The notes under the pieces: generated by a model | The model's database searches: none | Told to the model about the DNA's origin: nothing | Seen by the model: the letters and a program-made list of their open reading frames with translations, nothing else | Program-made: the position numbers and the translations under genes | Source: a virus | IMG/VR virus record: IMGVR_UViG_3300046468_000496 | Location: 1-48,578 of that record | Length of the DNA stretch: 48,578 nt | Direction: 5' to 3' (one strand) | Part shown: positions 8,036 through 15,284 of the stretch, in pieces | Layout: every line of letters begins with the position of its first letter | Numbering within the stretch: the first letter of the stretch is position 1

Positions 8036-8584
8036 ATGGAAGACAAAATTAAGAAAGTAATTGACTGGATGCCAGTAATGGAAATCCCAACATCCCAAAG
8101 TAAAGCTTGGTATGCGCTTGGTGGAGAAATGGTTGGAGTTTATCAATTTGCACTTGATGAAGACATTGAGGAAATTGGAGATGCTATTGTACATGAGAAG
8201 ATTGGATATAATGGACTCAGTAAAAAGAATCTACTAGGTCGTACTTATGGTATGAGAGCAGCGAAAGGTAAACACGGCGCAAGGCATTATTGTGATCAGA
8301 ATAATGTGGATAGAAATACAGTCTATGTTCGCTATCTGTTGACAGAAACAGCCGATGATGCACAAGCACTTGAAACATGGATTCATAGACAAACAGAAGC
8401 GACTGCATCACATGAATACAAATATGCTTGGATAGAAGCCTCGGGTGGTCTTGATGGTGCCACAACATATATAATGTCTCTTATCAGTGAATTAGATTCA
8501 GTTGATATACAAAATATTGTTGTCGAAGCTCGGCAAATGGGTATAGATAAATATACAGCAGAGATGAATTATGACCCCGTTTGA
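8036..8584 (+). CDS. GIY-YIG-like protein inserted in the clamp loader operon
   Basis: 182 residues, not present at this place in T4. The region VGVYQFAL, then EKIGYNGLSKKNLLGRTYGMRA, then an ALETWIHRQTEA helix is compatible with a divergent GIY-YIG nuclease core (two strands, Arg, catalytic Glu). It sits between the gp44 and gp62 genes and overlaps gp62 by 14 bases, so its translation is probably coupled. It could be a free-standing endonuclease or a domesticated accessory protein. The start at 8036 was chosen over an upstream ATG inside gp44. Family call is tentative. Confidence 0.5.
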   Translation: MEDKIKKVIDWMPVMEIPTSQSKAWYALGGEMVGVYQFALDEDIEEIGDAIVHEKIGYNGLSKKNLLGRTYGMRAAKGKHGARHYCDQNNVDRNTVYVRYLLTETADDAQALETWIHRQTEATASHEYKYAWIEASGGLDGATTYIMSLISELDSVDIQNIVVEARQMGIDKYTAEMNYDPV

Positions 8585-8978
8585 TTTTCTAAATTCAATT
8601 AATGAAAAGAAGAGTTACCTCTTCACAGATATCAAGGCGGATAATTCAGGTGAAGCATCTGATCTAGATTCGGTTGATCGCAAGTATCCACCCTTCATGG
8701 TGAATCGTGGTCTATCCTACTTTGTCGATACAGTAATGTTGGCAAATGAAATGAATGAACGTTTTGAAATCTCAAAGAAGATGCACTATGACTTTCTGTA
8801 TCATGCAGTAAGAAGAAAGCGCAGATTCTCGAAATGGGCCAAGAAGCCTAAGGATAGTAAAGATATTGAATTGATTAAAGAAGCATACTCTTGTAGCCGA
8901 GAAAAAGCAGAAGATGTCTATGATCTAATCGATATGAAAGCTCTTCGCAAGTATATGTCTAAAGGAGGTACCAAGTGA
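8571..8978 (+). CDS. 62: clamp loader small subunit (gp62)
   Basis: 135 residues. The opening MTPFDFLNSINEKK, the central FMVNRGLSYFVDTVMLANEM and the basic block VRRKRRFSKWAKK match the T4-type gp62 of marine phages, which is shorter than T4's own (187). It forms the gp44-gp62 clamp loader. It ends in a sequence that also supplies a strong Shine-Dalgarno (AAGGAGGT, 8961-8968) for the following GTG-start gene. Confidence 0.85.
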   Translation: MTPFDFLNSINEKKSYLFTDIKADNSGEASDLDSVDRKYPPFMVNRGLSYFVDTVMLANEMNERFEISKKMHYDFLYHAVRRKRRFSKWAKKPKDSKDIELIKEAYSCSREKAEDVYDLIDMKALRKYMSKGGTK

Positions 8979-9706
8979 AAGCATTTGTCATAACATTAAA
9001 AGGAATAAAAGAATCCGAACTCTTAGCAAAAAAAGCACTTGCCAGCGCTAGGAAACATGGATATAATGCTAGTATATTCAATGCCATAAAACCAAAAGAC
9101 AATCCTTTACAAATATTTAATAAACATGGAATCAAAATGGATGGGTGGGTCAAAGATAAAAATCCTGCAGCGCTTGCTTGTTGGGCTTCCCATTTTCTAT
9201 TATGGAAGAAGTGCATTGATATGGATGAACCTTTTCTTATATTAGAACATGATGCAATAGTTGAAAGTAAATTTCCCAATCATCTTATTAAGAGAGTTAA
9301 ACAGATAGTAAATCTAGGTGCACCCGGTTATGTAGATTCAGTAAATGATATAGAAAACATTGAATATATTAGAAAAGGTTTAGGTAGACTTAGATCGAAT
9401 CATAAATTCTGTGGTACACATGGTTACATTGTAACACCCAAGGTTGACGAAATAATTGAATATATGGAATCAGATGTAGTAAAAGTTGCTATTGATTATT
9501 ATCTGAATATTAATAGATTTAATAAACTACAAGAATATCTACCTTGGTGTATTTCGGCAGAAAGTGATTTTTCCACTATTCAATACGAGGCACCCAAACA
9601 CTTTACTGGAACACAATTCAAAAAACTTTGTTCTCTCATTGATCCAAATACAGGAAAGCATTATGAAATAGATGAAAAACATGATATCATAACCCGAAAA
9701 AACTAA
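8975..9706 (+). CDS. family 25-like glycosyltransferase
   Basis: 243 residues starting at GTG 8975, overlapping gp62 by 4 bases and preceded by the best Shine-Dalgarno in the region. The segment ALACWASHFLLWKKCIDMDEPFLILEHDA has the C-x2-SH...W...(E/D)-x-D layout of LPS-type family 25 glycosyltransferases, followed by GTHGYIVTPK. It probably transfers a sugar to an LPS, protein or DNA acceptor. Placement between gp62 and RegA is unlike T4 and looks like an insertion. Its codon use appears more A+T-rich than the flanking replication genes. Family fit good; substrate unknown. Confidence 0.7.
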   Translation: MKAFVITLKGIKESELLAKKALASARKHGYNASIFNAIKPKDNPLQIFNKHGIKMDGWVKDKNPAALACWASHFLLWKKCIDMDEPFLILEHDAIVESKFPNHLIKRVKQIVNLGAPGYVDSVNDIENIEYIRKGLGRLRSNHKFCGTHGYIVTPKVDEIIEYMESDVVKVAIDYYLNINRFNKLQEYLPWCISAESDFSTIQYEAPKHFTGTQFKKLCSLIDPNTGKHYEIDEKHDIITRKN

Positions 9707-9710
9707 TAGT

Positions 9711-9718
9711 TATAAATA
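9711..9718 (+). promoter_or_regulatory. late-promoter box before regA
   Basis: TATAAATA, the T4 late -10 consensus, ends 5 bases before the regA ATG at 9724. If used, the transcript would start at the ATG. In an A+T-rich genome a chance match is possible. Confidence 0.5.
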
Positions 9719-9723
9719 GACCT

Positions 9724-10146
9724 ATGAATGATGAAACAATTATAGAATGGTCGCCTAATGATATGGTCGAGGTCTTACTTTCTGAACCCGATGATTTCTT
9801 AAAGATAAAAGAAACACTCACTCGTATAGGTATCTCTTCTAAGAAGAACCACAATACTCTATTTCAGAGTTGCCATATTCTACACAAACAAGGGCGATAC
9901 TTCATTGTACATTTTAAGGAATTATTTATGCTTGATGGTAAACCTTCTAACTTCTCAATCAATGATCAAGGTAGAAGAAATACAATTGTAACTCTATTGA
10001 GCGATTGGGGCTTATTAAATATTGTGGATGAGAATCAAACAACAAATGTAGCACCAATAAGAAGCATCAAAATAATTTCACACAAAGATAAAGCCGAATG
10101 GACATTAGAAACAAAATACTCCATAGGCAATACAAAAAAGATATAA
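9724..10146 (+). CDS. regA: RegA translational repressor
   Basis: 140 residues, slightly longer than T4 RegA (122). Matching blocks are PDDFLKIKETLTRIGIS, FQSCHILHKQGRYFIVHFKE, LSDWGLLNIV and EWTLETKYSIGN. RegA binds the initiation regions of phage early mRNAs and blocks ribosome access. Its partner mRNAs in T4 include 44, 45 and regA itself. If the clamp mRNAs here are nearly leaderless as predicted, the usual 5'-leader RegA targets would be absent or shifted into the coding sequence. Confident identification. Confidence 0.92.
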   Translation: MNDETIIEWSPNDMVEVLLSEPDDFLKIKETLTRIGISSKKNHNTLFQSCHILHKQGRYFIVHFKELFMLDGKPSNFSINDQGRRNTIVTLLSDWGLLNIVDENQTTNVAPIRSIKIISHKDKAEWTLETKYSIGNTKKI

Positions 10147-10149
10147 ATA
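10142..10149 (+). promoter_or_regulatory. late promoter box of hsp20
   Basis: TATAAATA overlapping the end of regA. Unlike other late boxes here, it is 86 bases from the next ATG (10236), leaving a structured leader. Confidence 0.6.
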
Positions 10150-10156
10150 AACTTTT

Positions 10157-10227
10157 AAAGTAACACGCTGTTACTTTGAATGAGATGCCTTCGGGGTCTC
10201 ACAACACATAACCTGCCTAACGGAGGA
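10157..10227 (+). promoter_or_regulatory. structured 5' leader of hsp20 with two hairpins and a strong RBS
   Basis: A perfect 9-bp stem (10157-10165 with 10169-10177, loop CGC) is followed by a second hairpin with a C(TTCG)G tetraloop (10182-10200, one bulged G), then the ribosome-binding site CGGAGGA (10221-10227). CUUCGG hairpins are a known recurring element of T4 mRNAs. Possible roles are mRNA stability or temperature-dependent translation of the chaperone gene; neither can be shown from sequence. Confidence 0.6.
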
Positions 10228-10235
10228 AACAATAA

Positions 10236-10688
10236 ATGACAAACGCATATACATGGCCAGGGCAAACCTGGACAATCGGTTTCGATTCTATGTTTAATAG
10301 ACTCGAAAAATTAAATGATAAACCATCTGGTTATCCGCCCCACAATGTGGTGAAGCATGATGATAACCAATTCGAAATCGCGATCGCGGTTGCAGGATTC
10401 AACGAGAAAGATTTATTCGTTGAACAAAAAGAAAATGTTCTTACCATCGCATCCAAGGATGTTGATCTAAATGGTGATAAAGAATATATTCATAAAGGCA
10501 TTGCGACACGCAAGTTCGATAAAGCATTCACACTCGGTGAATTCATCGAAGTGAAAAATGTGGCTCTTGTAGATGGTATTCTCTCAGTTCATCTTGAGAA
10601 GAATATACCAGAAGAGAAGAAGCCAAAAACATTCAAGATAAACAATACTCCTGTCGGCTCTTCCGATCCTGAGTTTCTATCTGAATAA
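10236..10688 (+). CDS. hsp20: small heat-shock protein, Hsp20 family
   Basis: 150 residues. An alpha-crystallin domain spans about residues 34-135: FEIAIAVAGFNEKDLFVEQ, VLTIASK, YIHKGIATRKFDKAFTL and DGILSVHLEKNIPEEKKPK, with the C-terminal extension expected of the family. Marine T4-like phages widely carry hsp20, thought to act as a holdase for virion assembly or host protein. Preceded by a late box and a structured leader with a strong RBS, so high late expression is likely. Confidence 0.9.
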   Translation: MTNAYTWPGQTWTIGFDSMFNRLEKLNDKPSGYPPHNVVKHDDNQFEIAIAVAGFNEKDLFVEQKENVLTIASKDVDLNGDKEYIHKGIATRKFDKAFTLGEFIEVKNVALVDGILSVHLEKNIPEEKKPKTFKINNTPVGSSDPEFLSE

Positions 10689-10741
10689 ACAAAACAAACA
10701 AAGACGTAGTGAATATCTATGTCACAAAACAAAAGTATAAA

Positions 10742-11446
10742 ATGAACAAAACAACAATCATTAAGTGGGTCGCCGGAGCAGCAGTGCTCTATGCAGCCTA
10801 TGTATTCTTCTTCTGCGGTTCCAAATGTGAGGCGCAAGAAGTAGCAAAGACCTGGCAATTTGATGCCGAAGTAGGACAATACGAAAAACGTATTGACTCT
10901 GGTCTATACACAGGCGCAGATGCCAGTTATGTAAAATTGGGAACTGACTTGGGAGTCTTTGGTGGACTCTCTTTCGTTGGCGACCTTGAATATGTAGATA
11001 CAGAAGATCACCAATTGTATACAACAGTTGGTACAGTATTGAGCACACCAATCGGTGCTCTCGGTGTCTCGGGTCAATTTACGACTATCGAAAACGTTGA
11101 TAATCTCTTCGAATTGGGTGCGACTTATGGAGTAAATCTCCTAGGTTTAGACTCAGTTGTTGCGGTTACCGTTGATGATGAAAGTCGTTATCTTGCCGAG
11201 ATTTCAACCGAGTATGCTCTATACTCAAATAATGTATTTGCATTATCTGTTGGAGGTGCGTATGGTCAATCATTTGAAACAGTAGATGATTATGATTATA
11301 CAGTAGGTTACGCTCGTATTGATGCACCTCTAGGTGCCGCTAGCGTATTCGTACAATTCAATTATCTGAACAGTGATAATTCTTTCGCTGGTACAGGTGG
11401 AGAATGGGAAGCAACCACCGATTTTGGTGTAGCTCTCTCCTTCTAA
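10742..11446 (+). CDS. predicted outer-membrane beta-barrel protein
   Basis: 234 residues. The N-terminus has a Lys, a hydrophobic stretch WVAGAAVLYAAYVFFF and then CEAQE, a plausible signal peptide with cleavage around AQ. The mature part alternates polar and apolar residues in many short strands with Gly-rich turns (GLYTGADASYVKLG, GVFALSVGGAYGQ-like segments) and ends in ...FGVALSF. A C-terminal Phe preceded by alternating hydrophobics is the usual sorting signal of bacterial outer-membrane barrels. Start 10742 puts the signal peptide at the true N-terminus; a GTG at 10709 is an alternative. Possible roles: superinfection exclusion, altered permeability, or receptor masking. The barrel is inferred from pattern only. 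Confidence 0.65.
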   Translation: MNKTTIIKWVAGAAVLYAAYVFFFCGSKCEAQEVAKTWQFDAEVGQYEKRIDSGLYTGADASYVKLGTDLGVFGGLSFVGDLEYVDTEDHQLYTTVGTVLSTPIGALGVSGQFTTIENVDNLFELGATYGVNLLGLDSVVAVTVDDESRYLAEISTEYALYSNNVFALSVGGAYGQSFETVDDYDYTVGYARIDAPLGAASVFVQFNYLNSDNSFAGTGGEWEATTDFGVALSF

Positions 11447-11455
11447 ATAAACAAC

Positions 11456-11491
11456 GATGGGGTGGGTCTTATCTCACCCCATCATTTTATT
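11456..11491 (+). terminator. rho-independent terminator after the barrel gene
   Basis: An 11-bp stem (GATGGGGTG plus two pairs; 11456-11466 with 11473-11483) followed by ATTTTATT. It separates the hsp20/barrel unit from the kinase pair. Confidence 0.85.
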
Positions 11492-11545
11492 ACAAGACAC
11501 ACATCGCTCAGGCAGTCATTCGCCTGAATTAACTATTAACTAATT

Positions 11546-11959
11546 ATGAAAATATTATTATTTGGATTACCCGGTAGCGGAAAGTCAACCTTAGGGGAAG
11601 AACTTTCTAAACTGATTGATGGAGTATGGCTTAATGCTGATGCTATTCGCAAGGAATATAATGATTGGGATTTCTCAATGGAAGGAAGAATTCGACAAGC
11701 AAATCGAATGAGACACTTATCAGATGGAGTCGTAAAGGCTGGTAAGATCGCACTCGCAGATTTTGTTTGTCCCACAGAAAAAGCTCGAGAGGCTTTTGGT
11801 GCTGACTTCTCCATTTGGATGCATACAATAAAGGAAGGCCGTTTTGAGGATACAAATAGAATATTTGAGATTCCTACTAGCTATGATTACATAGTGAAAG
11901 AATGGGTACCCGAAACTGCAGAAAGGATTAAACTACAACTATTAGAGAAAAATGTTTAA
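11546..11959 (+). CDS. adenylylsulfate kinase-like P-loop kinase
   Basis: 137 residues. Walker A GLPGSGKST (residues 7-15), VWLNADAIRKEYNDWDFS as the DxxR-type substrate segment, and ADFVCPTEKAREAF followed by WMHTIKEGRFEDTN, which is how APS kinases arrange their phosphate-binding and lid regions. It is shorter than bacterial CysC (about 200). APS kinase makes PAPS, the sulfate donor. The next gene, overlapping by 8 bases, is a nucleotidyltransferase with an ATP sulfurylase-like motif, and a sulfotransferase is encoded at 45670. Another small-molecule or polynucleotide 5'-kinase remains possible. Confidence 0.65.
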   Translation: MKILLFGLPGSGKSTLGEELSKLIDGVWLNADAIRKEYNDWDFSMEGRIRQANRMRHLSDGVVKAGKIALADFVCPTEKAREAFGADFSIWMHTIKEGRFEDTNRIFEIPTSYDYIVKEWVPETAERIKLQLLEKNV

Positions 11960-12323
11960 TCCAAATCTACCCACTGTACAAATGCTTGGTCGTTGGCAAC
12001 CATGGCATGCGGGTCACACTGCTTTATTTAAGAAAGCATTAGCCACCACTGGTCAAGTTTCCATAATGGTTCGCGACACAGAGGACGGGGGAGATAACCC
12101 CTTTAATTATGAAGAGGTAATTAAAAACATTAGAGAAGGACTGAATCAAGAAGGATTCAAATACGAAGATAAATATAACATCATTGTGGTACCTAATATT
12201 ACGGATATAAGTTATGGTCGAGGAGTTGGATATACATTCACTGAACACGATCTTGGAGCCAGTATCCATAACATTAGTGGCACAGAGATAAGAAAAAAAC
12301 TTCGCGAAGAAGGCAAACTTTAA
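11952..12323 (+). CDS. small nucleotidyltransferase (ATP sulfurylase/cytidylyltransferase fold)
   Basis: 123 residues. GRWQPWHAGHTALF gives the HxGH motif (H19-A-G-H22), and ISGTEIRKKLREEG near the C-terminus is the second signature of the HIGH-type nucleotidyltransferase superfamily. ISGTEIR is the form seen in ATP sulfurylases and NMN adenylyltransferases. It is much shorter than bacterial Sat (about 400), lacking other domains. Overlap with the upstream kinase implies coupled translation and a joint pathway. Best guess is adenylyl transfer to sulfate, feeding the kinase; nucleotide-sugar or NAD chemistry is the main alternative. Confidence 0.65.
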   Translation: MFNPNLPTVQMLGRWQPWHAGHTALFKKALATTGQVSIMVRDTEDGGDNPFNYEEVIKNIREGLNQEGFKYEDKYNIIVVPNITDISYGRGVGYTFTEHDLGASIHNISGTEIRKKLREEGKL

Positions 12324-12330
12324 GCCTCTT

Positions 12331-12359
12331 CAAAACATAAACACAAACACAAACACACA
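12331..12359 (+). other. G-free, CA-rich translation leader
   Basis: The 29 bases before the ATG at 12360 contain no G and consist of repeated CA/ACAAACA units, so no Shine-Dalgarno exists. Such unstructured CA-rich leaders can act as translation enhancers; the effect here is inferred. Confidence 0.5.
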
Positions 12360-12599
12360 ATGAGTGATAAAAACCCATATGAAATCCGCCTTGAAATTCT
12401 TCAAATGGCAAAGGATTCATTACATGAAAAATGGAATGCAAAGAATTATGCATTACAAGAACACTACAACGCAAAGACACAGCGAGCCTTAGAAACTGAA
12501 TCTGAGATTCCAGTTCCTTATGAGCCTCAGCCGTTTCCTAGTGAAAGAGATATAATTGCCAAAGCCCGAGAACTCAATGAGTTCGTGAGTAACGGATAG
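12360..12599 (+). CDS. conserved small protein upstream of DNA polymerase
   Basis: 79 residues. NPYEIRLEILQMAKDSL at the start and FPSERDIIAKARELNEFVS at the end resemble a small conserved protein of cyanophage-type T4-like genomes, function unknown. Predicted mostly helical and soluble. It has a G-free leader rather than a ribosome-binding site and is followed by a strong terminator. Confidence 0.7.
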   Translation: MSDKNPYEIRLEILQMAKDSLHEKWNAKNYALQEHYNAKTQRALETESEIPVPYEPQPFPSERDIIAKARELNEFVSNG

Positions 12600-12614
12600 T
12601 ATAAAATACAGAAG

Positions 12615-12646
12615 CCCCTCATCATTATTTGATGAGGGGTTTCTTT
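12615..12646 (+). terminator. rho-independent terminator
   Basis: A perfect 10-bp stem, CCCCTCATCA (12615-12624) with TGATGAGGGG (12630-12639), loop TTATT, followed by TTTCTTT. It ends the transcript before the polymerase promoter. Confidence 0.9.
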
Positions 12647-12656
12647 CATTTTAGGG

Positions 12657-12691
12657 TTTACAAACTGCTATAATTTGATATAATCATATAC
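12657..12691 (+). promoter_or_regulatory. leaderless promoter of DNA polymerase
   Basis: TTTACA (12657-12662), 16-bp spacer, extended TGA-TATAAT (12679-12684), then 7 bases to ATG 12692. The predicted start of transcription is at the ATG. Confidence 0.75.
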
Positions 12692-15283
12692 ATGATTTCA
12701 GGCTTTTACACATCTATTTCGAAAAGAGGTAACTTTATTATGTATCGTGGCTACGATGATCTTGGAAAAAGAATCCAACAGAAGATCAAATTCAAGCCAA
12801 CATACTATGCCGAAGCCAAAGACGGCAAAGCAACACATAAGAGCCTTGATGGGACTCAGTTGGCTCCGATGACCTTCCCCGATATTAAACAGGCTAGTGA
12901 ATATGAGAAGATGTATTCTGGCGTGAGAGACTACCGACTGTTCGGTAATTCCAATCACATAACATCTTTCATTCAGACTCAGTTTCCTGGCGAGATTCGT
13001 TTCAAGAAAGAGTTTGTGAACATTGGTAGTTTCGATATTGAGACCGAATATGGTGATGGCTTTCCAGACTCGGACAATCCCACAAACCGCATCTTAACTG
13101 TTGCATACAAATCATCTAAGGAAGATTTCTATCGTGTTTGGGGTATGAAACCTTACGATGCCGAAGAATCGGAACTCGGACTCAAAACAGAATACAAACA
13201 ATTCGACAATGAAGAGGGTATGTTACTTGACTTCATTGATTACTGGTCTGACCCAGAGAATACACCCGATGTGATCACGGGTTGGAATACTGAATTCTTT
13301 GATGTACCCTATCTTCTATCTCGTGTCCAAAGGATACTCGGAGATAGTGTGATGAAAAGATTCTCGCCTTGGGGACAGATAAATGAAAACTCTGTCAAGG
13401 TATTCGATAGAGAACAAAAGACATTGAACATCGTTGGTATTCCAAACCTTGACTATATGGCTCTTTTCAAGAAGTTTGCGTATGCGTATGGTACACAAGA
13501 AACATACAAACTGGATCATATCGCACATGTGGTTCTGAATGACCGAAAACTTGATTACAGTGAGATTGGTTCTTTGAGAGATTTGTATGATGCAGATTTT
13601 CAGAAGTATGTCGATTACAATATCAAGGATGTCGAATTGATCGAAAGACTCGAAGAGAAACTCGGTCTGATTAATCTGGTGATGACTACTGCTTATCTTG
13701 GTGGTGTGAATTATGCACAGACTCTTGGAACGGTTGGTATATGGGATACAATCATTTATCGTAGATTGATGAGATCAAAGACGGTTCCAACCTTACTAAA
13801 ACTTCAACCGTCTGATTACCCTATCTATGGTGCCGATGTGGTGAACTTCGAATGGTCGAATGGTAAGATGGAAGGACATCGAGGAAAAGCAAGAGCCATT
13901 GCCGGCGGCTATGTGAAAGATGTGAGAAAAGGAATGAGTGAATGGGTGATGTCTTTTGACCTTAACTCTCTATACCCAAATATCATTATCCAAAACAATA
14001 TGTCGCCCGAGACACTGGTGCCACACTCTCATGTGAACAATGTTTTTCCTAACAGAATCTTAAAAGAAGAATCATTCCCAACTGACATTGATCTATGCCG
14101 AGCGGGCAACGGCTCTGTCTATCGTAAAGACAAGAAAGGAATCATACCAGAGATCGTTGAAGAACTCTACACAATGCGTGTCGAGATCAAGGGTAGAATG
14201 ATTGAAGGAAAGAAAGAATTAGAGAAAGACCCCAAGAACAAATCTCTTGTGAGCCAGGTGATGAGAAATGAAACACAGCAAACGGCTGTAAAGATTCTTC
14301 TCAACTCTCTTTATGGTGCCATGGCAAACAAGTATTTTCGATACTATGATCCGCAGGTTGCTGAAGGTGTTACTCTTACTGGACAGTGCGTTATTCAATG
14401 GGCAGAGAAAGCAGTTAATGAAGAGATACAGAAATTTCTAGGTGAAGACAAAGTCAAAGATCGTGTCATTGCTATTGATACTGACTCTGTATATATCACC
14501 GCAAAAGATGTCGTGGATAAATTCAAGCCAAAGAATCCTGTGAACTTCCTTGATGAATTTGGTGATCGTGTGATTGAGCCAGCATTGAACCGAGCCTTCG
14601 AAAGATTTGCAGATATGTCTAATGCATTTACAAACCGCATGGTAATGAAAAGAGAAGCCATTGCCGATCGTGGCATTTGGACAGCAAAGAAAAGATACAT
14701 CCTCAATGTCCACAACAATGAAGGTGTGCAATACGCAGAGCCAAAGATCAAGATGATGGGTATCGAAGCAATCAAATCTTCTACACCTCAATTGAATCGC
14801 ACGGCGATGAAAGAAATCTTCAAGGTCATTATGACCGGCAGTGAAGAAAAGACTCAAGAAGCCATCGCTCTTTTCAAAGAACACTTCTTGAATTCACGAC
14901 CAGAAGAAATTGCATCCCCGCGTAAGGTTTCCGATGTGATCAAGTGGCGAAATCGTGAGACAATATATGACAAAGGAACGCCGATGCATGTGAGGGCTTC
15001 TCTTCTTTTCAATCACCATGTAAAGAAGAATGGTATTGACAATAATTACGAACTCATATATAATGGAGACAACATGAAATACATCTATATGATGACTCCA
15101 AATTCAATCCGTGAGAATATCTTTGGCTTCAAAGATGCCTTTCCACATGAATTGAAATTGGAAAAATACATCGACTATGAATTACAATTCCAAAAGACAT
15201 TCATTGAGCCTATCAACATGATACTAAAAACACTAAACTGGTCTGATGAGAAAGTAGTTTCTCTACAAGATTTCTTTTGCTAA
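12692..15283 (+). CDS. 43: DNA polymerase, family B (gp43)
   Basis: 863 residues (T4: 898). The proofreading domain is intact: Exo I FDIETEYGDG (about residue 111), Exo II GWNTEFFDVPYL, Exo III YNIKDVELIERL. The polymerase domain has motif A DLNSLYPNII (about 425), motif B KILLNSLYGAMANK and motif C IDTDSVYI. The C-terminal SLQDFFC-type tail fits a clamp-binding peptide. No intein or homing insertion is seen. It copies the genome with the gp45 clamp and gp41 helicase. Confident. Confidence 0.97.
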   Translation: MISGFYTSISKRGNFIMYRGYDDLGKRIQQKIKFKPTYYAEAKDGKATHKSLDGTQLAPMTFPDIKQASEYEKMYSGVRDYRLFGNSNHITSFIQTQFPGEIRFKKEFVNIGSFDIETEYGDGFPDSDNPTNRILTVAYKSSKEDFYRVWGMKPYDAEESELGLKTEYKQFDNEEGMLLDFIDYWSDPENTPDVITGWNTEFFDVPYLLSRVQRILGDSVMKRFSPWGQINENSVKVFDREQKTLNIVGIPNLDYMALFKKFAYAYGTQETYKLDHIAHVVLNDRKLDYSEIGSLRDLYDADFQKYVDYNIKDVELIERLEEKLGLINLVMTTAYLGGVNYAQTLGTVGIWDTIIYRRLMRSKTVPTLLKLQPSDYPIYGADVVNFEWSNGKMEGHRGKARAIAGGYVKDVRKGMSEWVMSFDLNSLYPNIIIQNNMSPETLVPHSHVNNVFPNRILKEESFPTDIDLCRAGNGSVYRKDKKGIIPEIVEELYTMRVEIKGRMIEGKKELEKDPKNKSLVSQVMRNETQQTAVKILLNSLYGAMANKYFRYYDPQVAEGVTLTGQCVIQWAEKAVNEEIQKFLGEDKVKDRVIAIDTDSVYITAKDVVDKFKPKNPVNFLDEFGDRVIEPALNRAFERFADMSNAFTNRMVMKREAIADRGIWTAKKRYILNVHNNEGVQYAEPKIKMMGIEAIKSSTPQLNRTAMKEIFKVIMTGSEEKTQEAIALFKEHFLNSRPEEIASPRKVSDVIKWRNRETIYDKGTPMHVRASLLFNHHVKKNGIDNNYELIYNGDNMKYIYMMTPNSIRENIFGFKDAFPHELKLEKYIDYELQFQKTFIEPINMILKTLNWSDEKVVSLQDFFC

Positions 15284-15284
15284 T

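Noticed and set aside
14395-14884. Minus-strand open frames inside DNA polymerase
   Set aside because: They overlap essential polymerase motifs on the + strand and have no recognisable product; treated as shadow frames.
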